A DNA stretch of 64,000 nt from Lumbricus rubellus (GCA_945859605.1 OX243825.1:3944043-4008042), one strand, 5' to 3'; counted from the stretch's first letter, positions 29,901-40,085 are shown. The notes: generated by a model not told the origin, from the sequence alone. A program made the numbers and translations.

Positions 29901-32900
29901 TTCGCGGTAAATGTACGTCACTTGTAGATTTCCATGTCAAATGATATCACTTTTCACTACGACCTCAGTATTTCGTTTTGCAATTTATTGTAAGGTATAA
30001 TGAGAGTGTCCACTCCCTGCCTTAGCACAAGCCCAACTTCTTTTTGTGAAGCTCAGTATGGCCTTGTTGGTCGGGTCCTGCGGCAACTGACCCCACATTA
30101 GCAGCAAGACTTGCTTCAGCTGGCCAATGTTCTCCAACTTGGGATGAAATGTCTTGCAGCGTTCCAGAATAGCTCACCAGACGTGATAAGCAAGAGGACT
30201 AAGGTCTGGCGAGTTTGTTAGTCATCTTTGCCAATGCATTTACTTCAGTTGATGGCAATAAGGTAGCGCCATCATAACCAAACTTGCCGTGCGAGCAAGC
30301 AGGCGCACCGTCCTGCTGAAAAATAAAACCAGATGTTAGAGCATACCTGGTCTTCAATGAATCTGGGTAAGAGAGTTCAAAGATGAGTTTGACATCTAAT
30401 TTACTGAATGGGATTAAATGCAGTCTTTTCTTGCAGCCGTAACACACGCCATCAAATCTGATGTCGAAACCACGGTGTGCTTTTCAAACTTGACCCTTTC
30501 GATTAACAAGTGAATTTCTTGAAAATCGTACTTTTTCCATCAGACCAAGCGACCACTTCCTGCCTCGCTTCCAACATCTGATCTTCGTTACATAAACATG
30601 TTTACGGATAGCCTTCAATATGCTCAGGCTCCACTTTTCACTGGGTATTTTGCTATGATTACGTGATGTCCCAGTCTCTGTTCACGCAGCGTCCAAGTTT
30701 CCATTTTATCTTCCACAGAAACTTTGCCCATGGCGTTCAGTAATGGATTCACGAATTGAGTCCTTAATCTATAAAATATCACTAAATACCAACAGTATGC
30801 TTCATAAACAGCTTCTTTACAGCTCTTAGTGAGGTCCTAGGACATCATCATCATTTCTTATGATGTAATTTGCAAAAAATCTTATTGAAGTCACATTGTA
30901 TTGGAGCTTGATTATCCGGATATTTGAAAAAACGAAATTTTAAGTTTGAACAGCTGTAACATTTGCAAACATGAAAATTTTCAAGTGAAACTTTCAGGGA
31001 TTATTGGAAATTCATTCCCCTGCAAATTGGAAAATTTTCACAGAAAAATGTTAGTCGGTTGCGAAGTTATCGCATTTTATTCAGTGGTACATTTTTTTTG
31101 AGCCACCCTGTACATGTACCTTTTGACTTCTTTCCTGAATTGTAGAACTTGTATCCAGGACAACACTCAGAGCAACAGCAGATGATAAGCAATATGATGA
31201 GAAGTAGGATACCAGCTGCGACCGCCATCATTGTATACAGAAGAGAAGTATTTGTTGTTGCGTCTGTAGAATCCGACACAGTATAAGCTTACAACAGAAA
31301 GTTTATTAGACATGAAAAAACCGTTTTAAACTCCTAAACAAATCTATGCAAGCTAGTAAAGTTCGCTCATTTTATTTTTTTGAGTCACTGGTCAGGGTGA
31401 AACAACGTTGTAACTAAACACTTATAAACGCTTTATATTTGCGGCCAGAACACACATACTTTGACTTAGCATAAGTTAGGGCCAACTAGGCCAATAATTA
31501 CGACAGGGTTAAGCTAGGCCTAAAATATTATTAGTTAGCAACTACTGTCATGCCTTGTCAAACTGTATCGGGAAGAATCAATGACAAACCGCAGTCATCT
31601 GAAAGTCTGCCCTACAGGTTGTATGATGTTAGGTTGAAAACTAGAAATAGGCTACAATTATTTGATTTTACAGCCAGTTGTCCACTTCTTTATTGTAGCC
31701 GATAATACAGCAATACCTACCTTGGGCAAGAAAAACGCCCGATGCCAAGACGGCGACCCCAAAACGTAGCGTACCGTACAGTAGGCCCTATGTGTAATTT
31801 TGTATGCGCATTATTTTGTGTACACATCAGTGGCGTAGCAAAGTTTTTTGGGACCTTTGCGCACGGCTTTCGTGGTGGGCCCTTCGGTGCTTGAACCCCA
31901 AGATTCTAAACAATAAGGCTGTGCAAAAGCGCCTGGCTTTTACGATAGACCATTTGCATAGGTCTAGCTCGCACTCGAAATTAAAGTTTAAAATTAATTT
32001 TTCCAATTTTTATTATTTTCTCCCGTTTGGCTCTATAAAAATTCTCTATTTCTTCAGGCTGTCAGAGTACTGAACAAAATGTATCGGGAACATCGTTTCC
32101 TCCATGGGCAAAGTTCATCAGGGCCTAGGGGGGGCCTAACTCCGCCAAGAAGGCTCAGATTCAGCTTTTTCACCATGAAAATTGTTATCTTTTCCCGGGC
32201 TTAGCCCCCCCCCAGAAAGCCCGGTGTAAAAAATTCAGGGAAGATGACTATTTTCACGAATGAAACTTCAATCGAATGACTAAAAAAGGTCATCAGCTTT
32301 TATGGCGAAGAAAATATGGTTGGCGCCGCTCGTTCTGGACCAAAGCCCAAATTCTTTTTTAGCCTCCCCCAAGAACGGAAACCAAACTCCGCCCATGGGA
32401 CCAGGAGCGGATCCGGGGGGGGGGGCAATCCGGCCATGGCCCTCCCCTTTAGAAATGCCCAATTATACATCTTACTTGTTGTCGGTTGAATTTTCGTCGA
32501 TGGCAGCGCATTTGTTGTTAAAGAAGTCGTCGTGCCTGGAGCCTTGGTTGATGTTGGAGTAGTTTTTGCAGATGAGGATGTTGATATTGGAGCTTTGGTT
32601 GATGTTGGAGTAGTTTTTGCAGATGAAGTTGTTGATATTGGAGCCTTGGTTGATGTTGGAGTAGTTTTTGCAGATGAGGATGTTGATATTGGAGCCTTGG
32701 TTGATGTTGGAGTAGTTTTTGTAGATGAGGATGTTGATATTGGAGCCTTGGTTGACGTTGGAGTAGTTTTTGTAGATGAGGATGTTGATATTGGAGCCAT
32801 GGTTGATGTTGGAGTAGTTTTTGTAGATGAGGATGTTGATATTGGAGCCGTAGTTGTTTTTGGAATAGTTGTAGTCGATGAAGTTGTTGATATTGGAGCC

Positions 32901-35900
32901 GTAGTTGTTTCTTGACTAGTTGCAGTAGATGAAGTTTTTGATATTGGAGCCGTAGTTGTTTCTGGAACAGTTGTGGTCGATGAATTTGTTGATATTGGAG
33001 CCGTAGTTGTTTCTGGAACAGTTGTGGTCGATGAATTTGTTGATATTGGAGCCGTAGTTGTTTCTGGAACAGTTGTGGTCGATGAATTTGTTGATATTGG
33101 AGCCGTAGTTGTTTCTGGAATAGTTGTAGTCGATAAATTTGTTGATATTGGAGCCGCAGTTGTTTCTGGAATAGTTGTAGTCCATGAAGTTGTTGATATT
33201 GGAGCCGTAGTTGTTTCTAGAATAGTTGTAGGCGATGACTTTGTTGATATTGGAGCTCTAGTTGTTTCTGGAATAGTTGTAGTCGACGAAGTTGTTGATA
33301 TTGGAGCCGTAGTTGTTTCTGGAATAGTTGTAGTCGATGATGTTGTTGATATTGGAGCCGTAGTTGTTTCTGGAATAGTTGTAGTCGATGAAGTTGTTGA
33401 TATTGGAGCCGTAGTTGTTTCTGGAATAGTTGTAGTCGACGAATTTGTTGATATTGGAGCCGTAGTTGTTTCTGGAATAGTTGTAGTCGATGAAGTTGTT
33501 GATATTGGAGCCGTAGTTGTTTCTGGAATAGTTGTAGTCGATGAATTTGTTGATAATTGAGACGTAGTTGTTTCTGGAATAGTTGTAGTCGATATATTTG
33601 TTGATATTGGAGCCGTAGTTGTTTCTGGAATAGTTGTAGTCGATGAATTTGTTGATATTTGAGACGTAGTTGTTTCTGGAATAGTTGTAGTCGATATATT
33701 TGTTGATATTGGAGCCGTAGTTGTTTCTGGAATAGTTGTAGTCGATGAAGTTGTTGATATTGGAGCCGTAGTTGTTTCTGGAATAGTTGTAGGCGATGAA
33801 TTTGTTGATATTTGAGACGTAGATGTTGCTGGATGTGACATTTGAAAATTTCAATGTGGTAGTTGACGCTGGAGTTAAGATAGGCCTACCATTTAACGCT
33901 GTCTAGTTAATAATAATATTATTAGAGCGAGTCCTTTCTGCTAACACATTTCTGTTAGTTGTTACCGTCGACTAAAAACGTCTCAAGCAGATTTGCAAAA
34001 ATAATAAAGATGATCGCAAGGTAAGAATAAAACAATCACAATAATAATTAATAATTAATATCGTATCGTACAGTATCTGGAAATTATTGATGCGCCTATT
34101 CAGAGGCGGTCTCAGCGCAGAAACCCCAGAGATGGAGAAATTCAATGAGCAGATCTAAGCGAGAAGGATATTCTGGACATAGTATTACAGAGGATGGGAA
34201 GATCGTTCAAAGTAGAGTGGCATAAATGTATTATGATCATTATGAATAGGTGGGAGGCGGTTAGAGTGGCGGGATTGTGAGGCGGGAAAACCGAAATTTA
34301 CGAGGTGACGCCAGCTACCCAAAAGGAGGGTACCATGTGGGTTGGGTGGGGTTGCGGTAGGGTCAAAGCAAAGTGGGTATGGGGTCGGGTGTGGGTGGGT
34401 GGGTAGGGTGGAGTGAAGGTGGAGTATGGGCGTTTGGGAGTTGATGGGGTGTGAGAGGAATTTATTTCTGAAATTAATATAGCGCCTTTTTTAGGTAGGC
34501 TACTCAGAAGCGCTCCCGGCCCAATCACGGCTAATTAAAACAGTTTTTAGGTTCTTAAGGAACAGAGCGGAGTGACCCTTGGGAATTAAGCGCAGTGTAG
34601 TAGGGAGACCATTCCAGGTTGTTGGACCAGCAACAGAGAATGAACGACGCTGTCGGATAGCAGTCCGCGATCGGGGAACCAGAAGTTCAGCTTGCTTTTC
34701 GCCGATCGAAGGGTGGATCGACGCTGAACTTCTAAGATGGAACAACAGAGTTCTCAAAGATACGGTGGAGTTAGTCCTTCAATGCACCGCCTAACCAACG
34801 CACATACCCTATATGCAATCCGCTGTGGAGAAGGGAGCCAGTGTAAGATATCCCCTATATAAGATGAGACATGGCTATATTTTGGGATATGACAAAGAAG
34901 TCGCGCCGCAGAGCGCAGGACCCGTTCCAGTCAGCCAACCCGGTCACCCGGTAGTCCATGATAGAGGGTGCTGCAGTAGTCAAGGCGGGAAACTACAAAA
35001 CAGTTAGCAAGAGCAGAGGCAGCACTAAAAGACAGAGAGCGGGAGACCACCTTAAACTGACGCAACTGGTATTAACAGCTTCGGCATAGCAGGTTTATAT
35101 GCCGAGTGAAAGTTAGCTCTTGATCTAAAATAATACCAAGGTTCCGCACAAAAGGTGAAAAAGTAATCAGAAGAAACTCTAAGGCTATGGCTTTCACGTC
35201 CGGATGGGGTTATGCTACTAGAATAGTTGTTTCAACTATTAGAACTGAATTGTGTTCTTGAGCGACGTTATCGGTACTACTTTCATAATTTATGACGGTG
35301 ATATTTTGTTCTTTGGCGATTGCGACGGGGCTGTTTTGACGGGTCACCTGTATTGTCACACCCAGGATCTTCGTAGTTGCGACACGAACTAGGCCTAATC
35401 CTGCGATAGTTGATTGTAACAAATCTTGGTATTTCCGTGATCGTGGACGAACATCATTCTCTCAGCAATCAATAATGATTGAAGATTTAGAAGTATTGAT
35501 TCAAATTATACGTCTTATTTAAGTAAGCTTATTGATTCAACTATAGAGACATCCGCTTAATATGTGCATGCAATAAGCGCAAAATTCTCGTGGGCGTTGA
35601 TTCTCTCAATTGTTTGATGTTGCGGCAAAAACTGAAACTAGTTGAAATTTTGAGCAAATAATTATATGTATAGGCATTATATAACTTACCAGTCAACGGC
35701 AAATCAATGAGAAGATTGTGTTTCTGAAAGTAACAGATAAGAAATATTTCCTTCAACAATTTCAATCCAATGTCATTGTTTATTCTTTGAAGCGCAATTA
35801 GACCTCCTTTCGTATATTACTCAACATTGGATAGCGATTTAACACCTTCAACAATGAGCTACTACAATGTAATAGGGACAAAGAAAAAATGTAAAGATAT

Positions 35901-36895
35901 GGGTGATAAAGTAGCTGGTTTTGAGCGAGTGGCTGCAAGGCCGTAGCCAAGATTTTGTTTGGAGGGAGGTGTTGGCACGACCTTGATAAAGCTGACAAGC
36001 AACCGACTCAGCTGACTAAGGGGTTTGGAGAAGCATAGTCATATAGTCTTTTTCAAAACTTCAGCAGTTTCCACATCATCATGATTAGATGATTTAAATC
36101 ATCATCGTTATTTAATCTATTGTAAAATTTTACATAGGAACAAGAGAAACCCCCTTGACTATGCGACACCTCCAAAGCGGGTCTCAATTTCACAAACTGT
36201 TGAAGACTGTTTTTTCGCTTGATCTCGGCCGGGAGCGCATCTGAGGAGGTACCTTGAGTTTCACGCCGAAGCGCTGTGCAATTATATGCAATAATTGCCA
36301 GTGAAGGACTTTGGTACAATAGAAAGTGCGGGTGTCGGGTATATTGTACATGAACCTGCCCTTACACCACTACTCACTTTATCTCCGGCTGTGTTGCTAT
36401 TGTTATAATCTTTTGCTGCTGGATTGCGACTTATGATACCAAACAAGAATTTTAAACTGTGAAATTATTGTCAAATTTATTTAGAATGAATTATGCTTCA
36501 AAGTGCTCAATCAACAGCATTAAAAACGTCTGAGCTATATATCAAACAGCGAATTGAGATTAAAAAGTTCGACTCCAAAACGAGGAACCTACCATCATAG
36601 ATTTACAGTCGCTGTCGTAATGTGTTTTCAACGGGGCGAAACTGTAGAAGTTACACAATCGACTTGTAGTGTAGTAGCTGAATTCAGTGCACTCAGGTGA
36701 TAGGTTGCATTCTGCAGCACACTTCAGACGTGACACTGCATGAAAACTTCGTATTCCGTCTTCTGGAGCTGGACAGGAATCGGTGACCATGAAATTCTGA
36801 CTTAACAGATTTTCACATAAGAAAGCATTTGGCTGCATGATTGTCAGGTAAACAACTAATCTGACCGAAAAGGCGTGAAGAAATTTAAGATGCAT
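23796..36895 (-). CDS. Gene 3: PAN-domain mucin-like membrane protein with ITIM-like tail
   Basis: Exons in frame: 36593-36895 (signal peptide and PAN/apple-like domain, phase 0 out), 35690-35723 (34 nt, phase 0 to 1), 32476-33828 (mucin repeats, 1-1), 31120-31263 (TM, 1-1) and the last exon 23796-23912 (ITIM-like, phase 0 in). The TM exon leaves in phase 1 and the last exon needs phase 0, so at least one tail exon is missing from my model. Gene 4 fills that place with a microexon and a 151-nt exon. The intron between TM and tail contains a mariner-type element (29711-31110) and a Ty3/gypsy element (24496-29078). The predicted protein is a heavily O-glycosylated stalk displaying a PAN module and signalling through SH2-binding tyrosines (inference). 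Confidence 0.6.
24496..24664 (+). repeat. 5' LTR of Ty3/gypsy element
   Basis: TGTTGGATATC ... ATATACAACA, with TG and CA ends. Contains tcaataaatg near its end, which includes an AATAAA polyadenylation hexamer. Confidence 0.92.
24692..25348 (+). CDS. gag: Gag (capsid part) of Ty3/gypsy element
   Basis: A 218-aa frame starting 27 nt after the LTR with MSAKIKDFDPN and containing WKRFFQRLNFYFIEEG, the typical start of metazoan Ty3/gypsy capsids. It assembles the virus-like particle. The frame stops at 25346-25348, inside the first zinc knuckle as read in the next frame, so the nucleocapsid is encoded in the -1 frame. An A-run at 25289-25293 within the overlap is the only slippery-looking site I see; it is not a perfect heptamer. 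Confidence 0.85.
   Translation: MSAKIKDFDPNLETWKRFFQRLNFYFIEEGIDESENNALKRKAILCRTMGISLFNKYCDIHPVDVENATFDQIVGRIETIVNPRPLEIAERFCFYTRRQQRGETAADYMAALRKLSLTCNFENDSVSPVNGRLRDQFVCGMSNAEIQKYLLQQQELTIENVVRFAASFEAAEKTSVMLQTSAATPSGSTEISAVTSDDRKNPNKKPNHSKDGVITVAR
25267..28860 (+). CDS. pol: NC-Pro-Pol polyprotein of Ty3/gypsy element
   Basis: Open from 25267 (first ATG at 25468, 1130 codons). Two zinc knuckles come first, beginning CNHCGKVNHHHPEYC and CYNCSKTGHITPVC (CX2CX4HX4C). Numbering from the ATG: aspartic protease DTG at 60-62; reverse transcriptase from about 190, whose catalytic box reads SLDD at 354-357 instead of YxDD; RNase H with catalytic Asp near 503 (AADAS) and TDHKPL; integrase with the HHCC finger starting near His717 and His720, then the DDE core (DYAGP, SDNGTQFT, and Glu in NGEAERF). 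It ends in a GPLSYRV (GPY/F) module, with no chromodomain seen. No internal stop. Needs a -1 shift from gag. Confidence 0.92.
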   Translation, partial: CGDIRRQEKSKQEAKSFQGRCNHCGKVNHHHPEYCKFRNATCYNCSKTGHITPVCAKPKGKGHDRKQMRNNTDRSGVKVQPVEMGDESLSFSSNEEFNYVCTIENNPAAKILADLSFDGRDVTLEVDTGTGVTLLTRRDWQTIGCPVLTPTKLQFRSYSGHKLRVLGYFEATVTYDGKHYNSMPSYVVDSNRMSLLGRTWLDRMHLDIGRCRREGEIRNPIDINEVNDDKMVKEIVQEFSSLFDGSLGCIRNTEVSLQIDPNINVRKFWPARRIPFALKNKVEMELNRMQQAGVIEKIQDDISEYASPIVVVSKRSTDAIRICGDFKVSVNRALRTEHYPLPRTEDLFAKLGRCKYFTKLDFSEAYHQIRIDTHAQKLLVINTPKGLYRFLRMPFGIGPAPAKFQRIMDKLLSGISGVVCSLDDVLIASESLDTHLKTLRQVFKRFLDAGVRLSLTKCVLLSKSVQYLGHMVDEDGLHTAPSTIKAIINAPEPSNVGQLRAFLGLVNYYGKFVDDLSTLCSPLYQLLRKDIRWQWSDEQRTAFETLKRILSSPPILCHYDPSLPIGLAADASSYGVGVSLFHTFPDGSERPIAYASKTLNSSQRNYAQIEKEAYGIIFGVSKFKQYLYGRRFTLVTDHKPLVALFGPDKPIPDRASARIQRWALTLMAYSYDIRYKNTSEHGNADGLSRLPLVADDDDVDIFDIDELCAPEFSHKRLAEETKRDATLATVRRYLEGSWPADRPASLDAFYIRRTELSIEDGCICWGSRMIIPRSIQSDTLTELHQGHPGMTRMKSLARSFVWWPNMDIEIERVVRTCQHCQSVQAEAPQASVHPWEFPEKPWYRLHIDYAGPTHGHMWLVCVDARTKWAEAIPVKSATSAVTVHILLSLIARFGVPSQIVSDNGTQFTSGEFQQFCKRFGIQHIQTSPYHPRSNGEAERFVRTLKEVLGTKEVTFEVLMYRVHRFLLSYRNTAHATTGVSPAQMLFNRRVQMPLDSMRLRPEDRVRKSQEGQANPVSKDRTFRSGDHVWARDYRNQGKWLDGTILQKTGPLSYRVQVGSKVWRRHIDQLITRMEEDQSEPEPTIGFHNNIPSVSHQFNWTPHQFQSTVGTKSIPETLINPGTVETNISRQMHSPGLEYRTEDFPSVIEPRVVLAPEKEYQDAKYQSRLTDDIGTVPNLVFRRSGRDHRRPERLIEEI
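28909..29078 (+). repeat. 3' LTR of Ty3/gypsy element
   Basis: 170 bp, near-identical to 24496-24664. Preceded by the polypurine tract and followed by CTATC. Confidence 0.92.
29079..29415. repeat. Segmental duplication copy A, right part
   Basis: Contains ctcggtctttccgccgaac, the tract gagggaacaacatgcatgtc and tccatgaggttttggt. These match 45100-45248 joined to 54392-54550 of copy B. It gives the unoccupied version of the 9-kb element's target (gagaacgcttcctg). Confidence 0.8.
29711..31110 (-). mobile_element. Mariner-type element with decayed transposase
   Basis: 1400 bp with inverted ends CAGGGTGGCTCAAAAAAAAT, flanked by TA. The minus strand encodes transposase pieces in shifted frames: GFIFQQDGAPA (second catalytic Asp), NSPDLSPLAYHVW (third catalytic residue region) and, near the end, LPQDPTNKAILSFTKRSWAC. 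Frame changes make it inactive. It lies in the gene 3 intron; its edge is 10 nt from the TM exon's splice donor. Confidence 0.85.
31120..31263 (-). CDS. Gene 3 exon 4: transmembrane segment
   Basis: A 48-codon phase 1-1 exon with the membrane segment YTMMAVAAGILLLIILLIIC and a Cys-rich juxtamembrane CCSECCPGYK, then SGKKSKG. It is a close paralogue of gene 4's TM exon (58270-58425). The acceptor used in gene 4 (CAG before ATTCTACAG) is CGG here, so I place the start 9 nt downstream at CTACAG, which keeps phase. The donor GTACAT is 10 nt from the edge of the inserted mariner-type element. Confidence 0.72.
31826..32300. repeat. G/C-tract repeat fragments
   Basis: cagtggcgtagcaaagtttt and later cccccccccagaaagcccgg and aaaaaaggtcatcagctttt resemble pieces of the G-rich elements at 22905-23403 and 39970-40085. 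No coding capacity seen. A run of g follows at about 32416-32426. Confidence 0.45.
32476..33828 (-). CDS. Gene 3 exon 3: mucin-like Ser/Thr/Pro tandem-repeat stalk
   Basis: A 451-codon phase 1-1 exon made almost wholly of a 17-residue (51-bp) tandem repeat, consensus APISTTSSTTTIPETTT. Near its 3' end this changes to a second 17-residue type, APISTSSSTKTTPTSTK. It is rich in Thr, Ser and Pro and lacks cysteine, as in mucin stalks that carry dense O-glycans. The acceptor is CATCCAG and the donor GTAAGA. The long open frames on the opposite strand here are mirrors of the repeat. Copy number probably varies between alleles. Confidence 0.75.
34470..35210 (-). mobile_element. LINE ORF2 C-terminal fragment
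   Basis: The minus strand contains AELLVPRSRTAIRQRRSFSV, then AGPTTWNGLPTTLRL and LKTVL. Upstream on the same strand, degraded reverse-transcriptase-like sequence continues to about 35200. The 3' end is the gcgcc motif at 34480. It lies in the gene 3 intron before the mucin exon. Confidence 0.6.
35690..35723 (-). CDS. Gene 3 exon 2: 34-nt linker exon
   Basis: The sequence between TTACTTTCAG and GTAAGTT reads KHNLLIDLPLT plus one base. It is the only open frame and it exactly bridges phase 0 (exon 1) to phase 1 (mucin exon). Good splice sites and phase fit are the whole evidence. Confidence 0.5.
36170..36340 (-). repeat. SINE fragment in gene 3 intron 1
   Basis: gagtttcacgccgaagcgct followed by attgccagtgaaggactttgg is the reverse complement of the central SINE body. 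Both ends are lost. Confidence 0.45.
36593..36895 (-). CDS. Gene 3 exon 1: signal peptide and PAN/apple-like domain
   Basis: ATG at 36895 opens a hydrophobic leader (LHAFSVRLVVYLTIM). It is followed by DSCPAPEDGIRSFH, then LKCAAECNLSPECTEFSYY and LCNFYSF, and finally SDCKS. The spacing of the cysteines (Cys ... CxxxC ... C ... C ... C) and the x-F-x-Y run resemble PAN/apple modules, which bind proteins or sugars. The strong donor ATG|GTAGGT leaves in phase 0. Confidence 0.7.
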
Positions 36896-37418
36896 AGTTG
36901 TGTCTGATGATGTATCAAGTTTGATGTCTCTTCGAAAGGCGCTGAGAGTTGAACTGACCGAATGGCAAATGGCAGGCTGCTATAAACTCAGCGCATATCG
37001 ATTAGGCTACATGTGAACAGTCAACGGGAATTCTAGGCTAACGCTTTTCAGCTGCAGTATCGAAATTGCAGCTACGCTTCATCGATTCATGTCGTAGCAC
37101 AGACGAATATTTCAGCATAATAACTGCTTTGCGGCTCTTCACTTCAAAGGCTGCAATAATCGCAACAAGAGCCAAGAGTACATAGAACCATAGTCGTTTA
37201 AAACGTTTTTTCGATTTTTTTTATCTCTCATAAACCGTCGCTTTTTCGTTTATTATTTTTCGTATCTTGTAGTCGGTTTTTATTATTTTTATGCAACTTT
37301 ATTTACTAGCTGGGGTGCCCGGCGTTGCCCGGGAAATTTACAATTCTCCACGCTCCCGGCCAATCTCCTACTTATCTACCGTGACTTAACCACCATCCGC
37401 ACTCCTACTGCCCACCAT

Positions 37419-37620
37419 GCGGGGCGCGGTGATGTAGTGGTGGCGTCGTTGCCTTGGAGCCGGAAGGTTCGAGGTTCGAATCCACCTCGCCGCGTAAAGA
37501 CTTTGGGCAAGTCTTTCACTCACAATTGCTCAGCGCTTCGGCGTGAAACTCCGATTCAGTGTCCGCTCAGCATTCGAGAGCGCCTCTAGTAGAGAGAGAT
37601 TGAAGGGGCGCTATAACAAG
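37419..37620 (+). repeat. tRNA-type SINE, best copy
   Basis: Box A region tgtagtggtggcgtcgttgc and box B ggttcgaatcc are clear, as in tRNA-derived SINEs. The body includes gggcaagtctttcactcac and cttcggcgtgaaactccg, and the 3' end is ggggcgctataacaagtgca. Used here as the family reference. Confidence 0.85.
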
Positions 37621-37639
37621 TGCACATACAAGCATACAA

Positions 37640-38240
37640 ACAAACCACACCTTTCCCCCACCCAGCCCCGCACCGCCCCGCCCCGCCCCGCCCCACCCAC
37701 TCCCACCACACCCCACCATACCCACACACCCCACACCCACCCACCCATCCCACCCGCACCCACCCCACCGACCTACCCACGACACCCCACCCCACCCGAC
37801 CCCACCACACCCACCCCACCCCACCAAACTCCGACCTCCACCGGTACGCAACACGCAAAATTTAGGTTTTGCGGAAAATTTTCTTCTCCACCCCCACCCC
37901 TACCCCACTACACCCCACCACACCCCACCACACGCCACCACACTCCGACCCCAAACGGTGCGCCACCCGTGAAATTTTGGTTTTCGGGAAAAATTTTCTT
38001 CCTCCCCACTACACCCCCACCACCACCCACCACACCCATCACACCCCACTACACTCAGACCCCACCGGTACGCCACCGGTGAAATTTTGGTTTTGCGGCA
38101 AAATTTTATTTCCGAAAAATATTTCTTCCTCCACCCCCACCCCAACCCCCACCACACCCACCTCACTCAGACCTCCACCGGTACGCCGCCCGTGAAATTT
38201 GAGTTTGCGGGAAAAAAGTTCTCCCCCCCCCAACAATACC
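37640..38240. repeat. C-rich tandem repeat, about 110-bp units
   Basis: A long ccccacc tract leads into about four units each with accggtacgccacc, gtgaaattttggttttgcgg and a ttcttcctccaccccc spacer. Long open frames on both strands here reflect only the C/G strand bias. Confidence 0.8.
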
Positions 38241-38260
38241 CTGCTCCCACCCGGCCCTGC

Positions 38261-39830
38261 GAAATTGTATAAGTCGTTATTCAATGCTGTGATTTCGATG
38301 CATTAGTCTTGCAATCTGTTTGCATGGATGTTCACCGAAATTTGCTTTGTACGGACACCTTATTTGCCAGGTTTTGTGTTGGGTGGAGGCGAAGTGGCCC
38401 GTGTAAAAATTTGTCTAGTTGTAACGTCTCAGGTGATTATAAGTGTGAAACTATGCATGGTAACTGCTGAAAAATTATGGAAAATGTGGGTTTTTGCCCC
38501 CACCCTGGCTCACATGGTGGCAGAGATTCGCCGACCCCTATGACCTGCTCCGCGTCGACCCCGACCCCCTGCGAAGAATTACTTTCATCAACCCGACTTC
38601 TATTTATAAAGAATTCTTTTCGTCAATCCAACTTCCACTCGACTATTCCCGAGACCCATGCACTGGCGAATAATTTACGATGCTAACATACACGTTTACC
38701 CTATTTTTCACACTAAACTCGGCAAGTTGTGTGATGATTTCGAGTTCTGCACTCTTTTAAACCAAACGTTGTTGGCTGAACATCGAAAGTTGGATAGCTC
38801 TGGGTTCAAGTCTTGAAAACTTTACAAACCACCGACACTCAAAAGCATTTTGTGTCCTACATTGTATGTACGGTTAGTTCGTTCTATTGCTTATTGAGAG
38901 ACGACGTGCTGATTTCCACGACTTATTATATTATGTGGACAGTATTATAAATTGCTATAAATGTCACATCTAGTGACTGTGGGCGTCCCGGAATGGCAAA
39001 ATCAAGAGTTGGCACCCATAAATTTCAAACTAAGGATGATAAGAACTTCATGTCTAGAATGCTCTACAAAAGCTTACTAAATAGGCCTTTATAAAAATAA
39101 TTAAGTAGGACTAGAGCAAATAAGTAAATAAAAATAACCCGTGAACAATGAACAAATTAATCTACTGTTTTTTAAAACTGCTTTTCACTTCGTCTTGTAG
39201 GCTAACTGTGCTGCGACTTGTCAACCTGATTTTTGATTGAACGAAAATATATAATTATATGCGATATATATATATAGTTATTCGTTCAATCAAAAATCAG
39301 CCTTATGCATAATAATAATATATAATATGTTCAGCGTAATTGCTGACAGAGGTAGCGACCTCATTTGCATACGCTATGCGCCAGTGGTTGTGCTAGCATG
39401 TGATATATAATATTCTACACAATCAATACAATGTACTGTAGGGGCCTGTGCGAATTGACAGTGCAGTTTGCGCTTCGGTGACTGACACGGCGTGGATTCT
39501 ATTTGTCATGAATATTGAATGAATTCGATCACTTGGAATCCATCCTTTGTGTTGGTAATGTGACTACCGAAGCTGACATCACCGTAAATACTAAACGGTA
39601 CAACATTCATGTAATATCATCTGTGACGGACCCTATTCCAGAATTAATTACATGATGTTTTGATAGGCCTATTCAGGTTTGAGCAGATAGATTGTCTGTG
39701 AATTATCTTTCAGACAAAACCTGGCAAATAAGGTGGCCGTACAAAGCAAGCTTCGGTGAACATCCATGCAAACTGATTGCAAGACTAATACATCGAAATC
39801 GCAGCATTGAATAACTACTTATACAATTTT
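38261..39830. repeat. Element bounded by 117-bp inverted repeats
   Basis: The left arm 38261-38377 and right arm 39714-39830 are near reverse complements (gaaattgtataag ... ccaggttttgt). Between them is a further palindrome, ctgatttttgattgaacg ... cgttcaatcaaaaatcag (39225-39301). No coding frame seen. Could be a foldback or a pair of inverted copies. Confidence 0.7.
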
Positions 39831-39969
39831 GCAACGTGCTCAGGCAGACTGACGTGGGCATTAGGGTGCTCCAAAACAGTTTAAAACTCTTTTATCTCCG
39901 GACATTTTCCCATGCGTCTCGTAGAGATGAGTCTAAAGAACCAAATTTGAGTATTTTATTTTAATGTTA

Positions 39970-40085
39970 AGCCTTGCCACCAGCCATAGGCGTAGGGGCA
40001 ATTTCAGAATTGGGGGTGAAGGGGGGGGGCAAAAGTAAACTATTGCCCGAATATTCTGACGACCAGATTTGCCCGAAATTTGGTC
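39970..40085. repeat. G-rich repeat fragment
   Basis: ccataggcgtaggggcaatt, then a ggggggggg run and gcccgaatattctgacgacc. Same family as 22905-23403. Confidence 0.55.

Noticed and set aside
32532..33560. Plus-strand Val/Asp/Gly-rich and minus-strand Asn/Tyr-rich frames over the mucin exon
   Set aside because: The 51-bp period keeps all frames open; only the Ser/Thr/Pro frame has matching splice phases and joins a TM exon.
35210..35422. Minus-strand 70-codon frame between gene 3 exon 2 and the mucin exon
   Set aside because: No acceptor or donor in phase with neighbours, no recognisable domain.
37419..37500. Functional tRNA gene
   Set aside because: Box A and box B are present, but no cloverleaf or anticodon arm is apparent and the same sequence is repeated with a SINE body and tail.
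37543..38195. Pro/Thr- and Gly/Val-rich frames on both strands
   Set aside because: C-rich tandem repeat next to a SINE; no conserved domain or start context.
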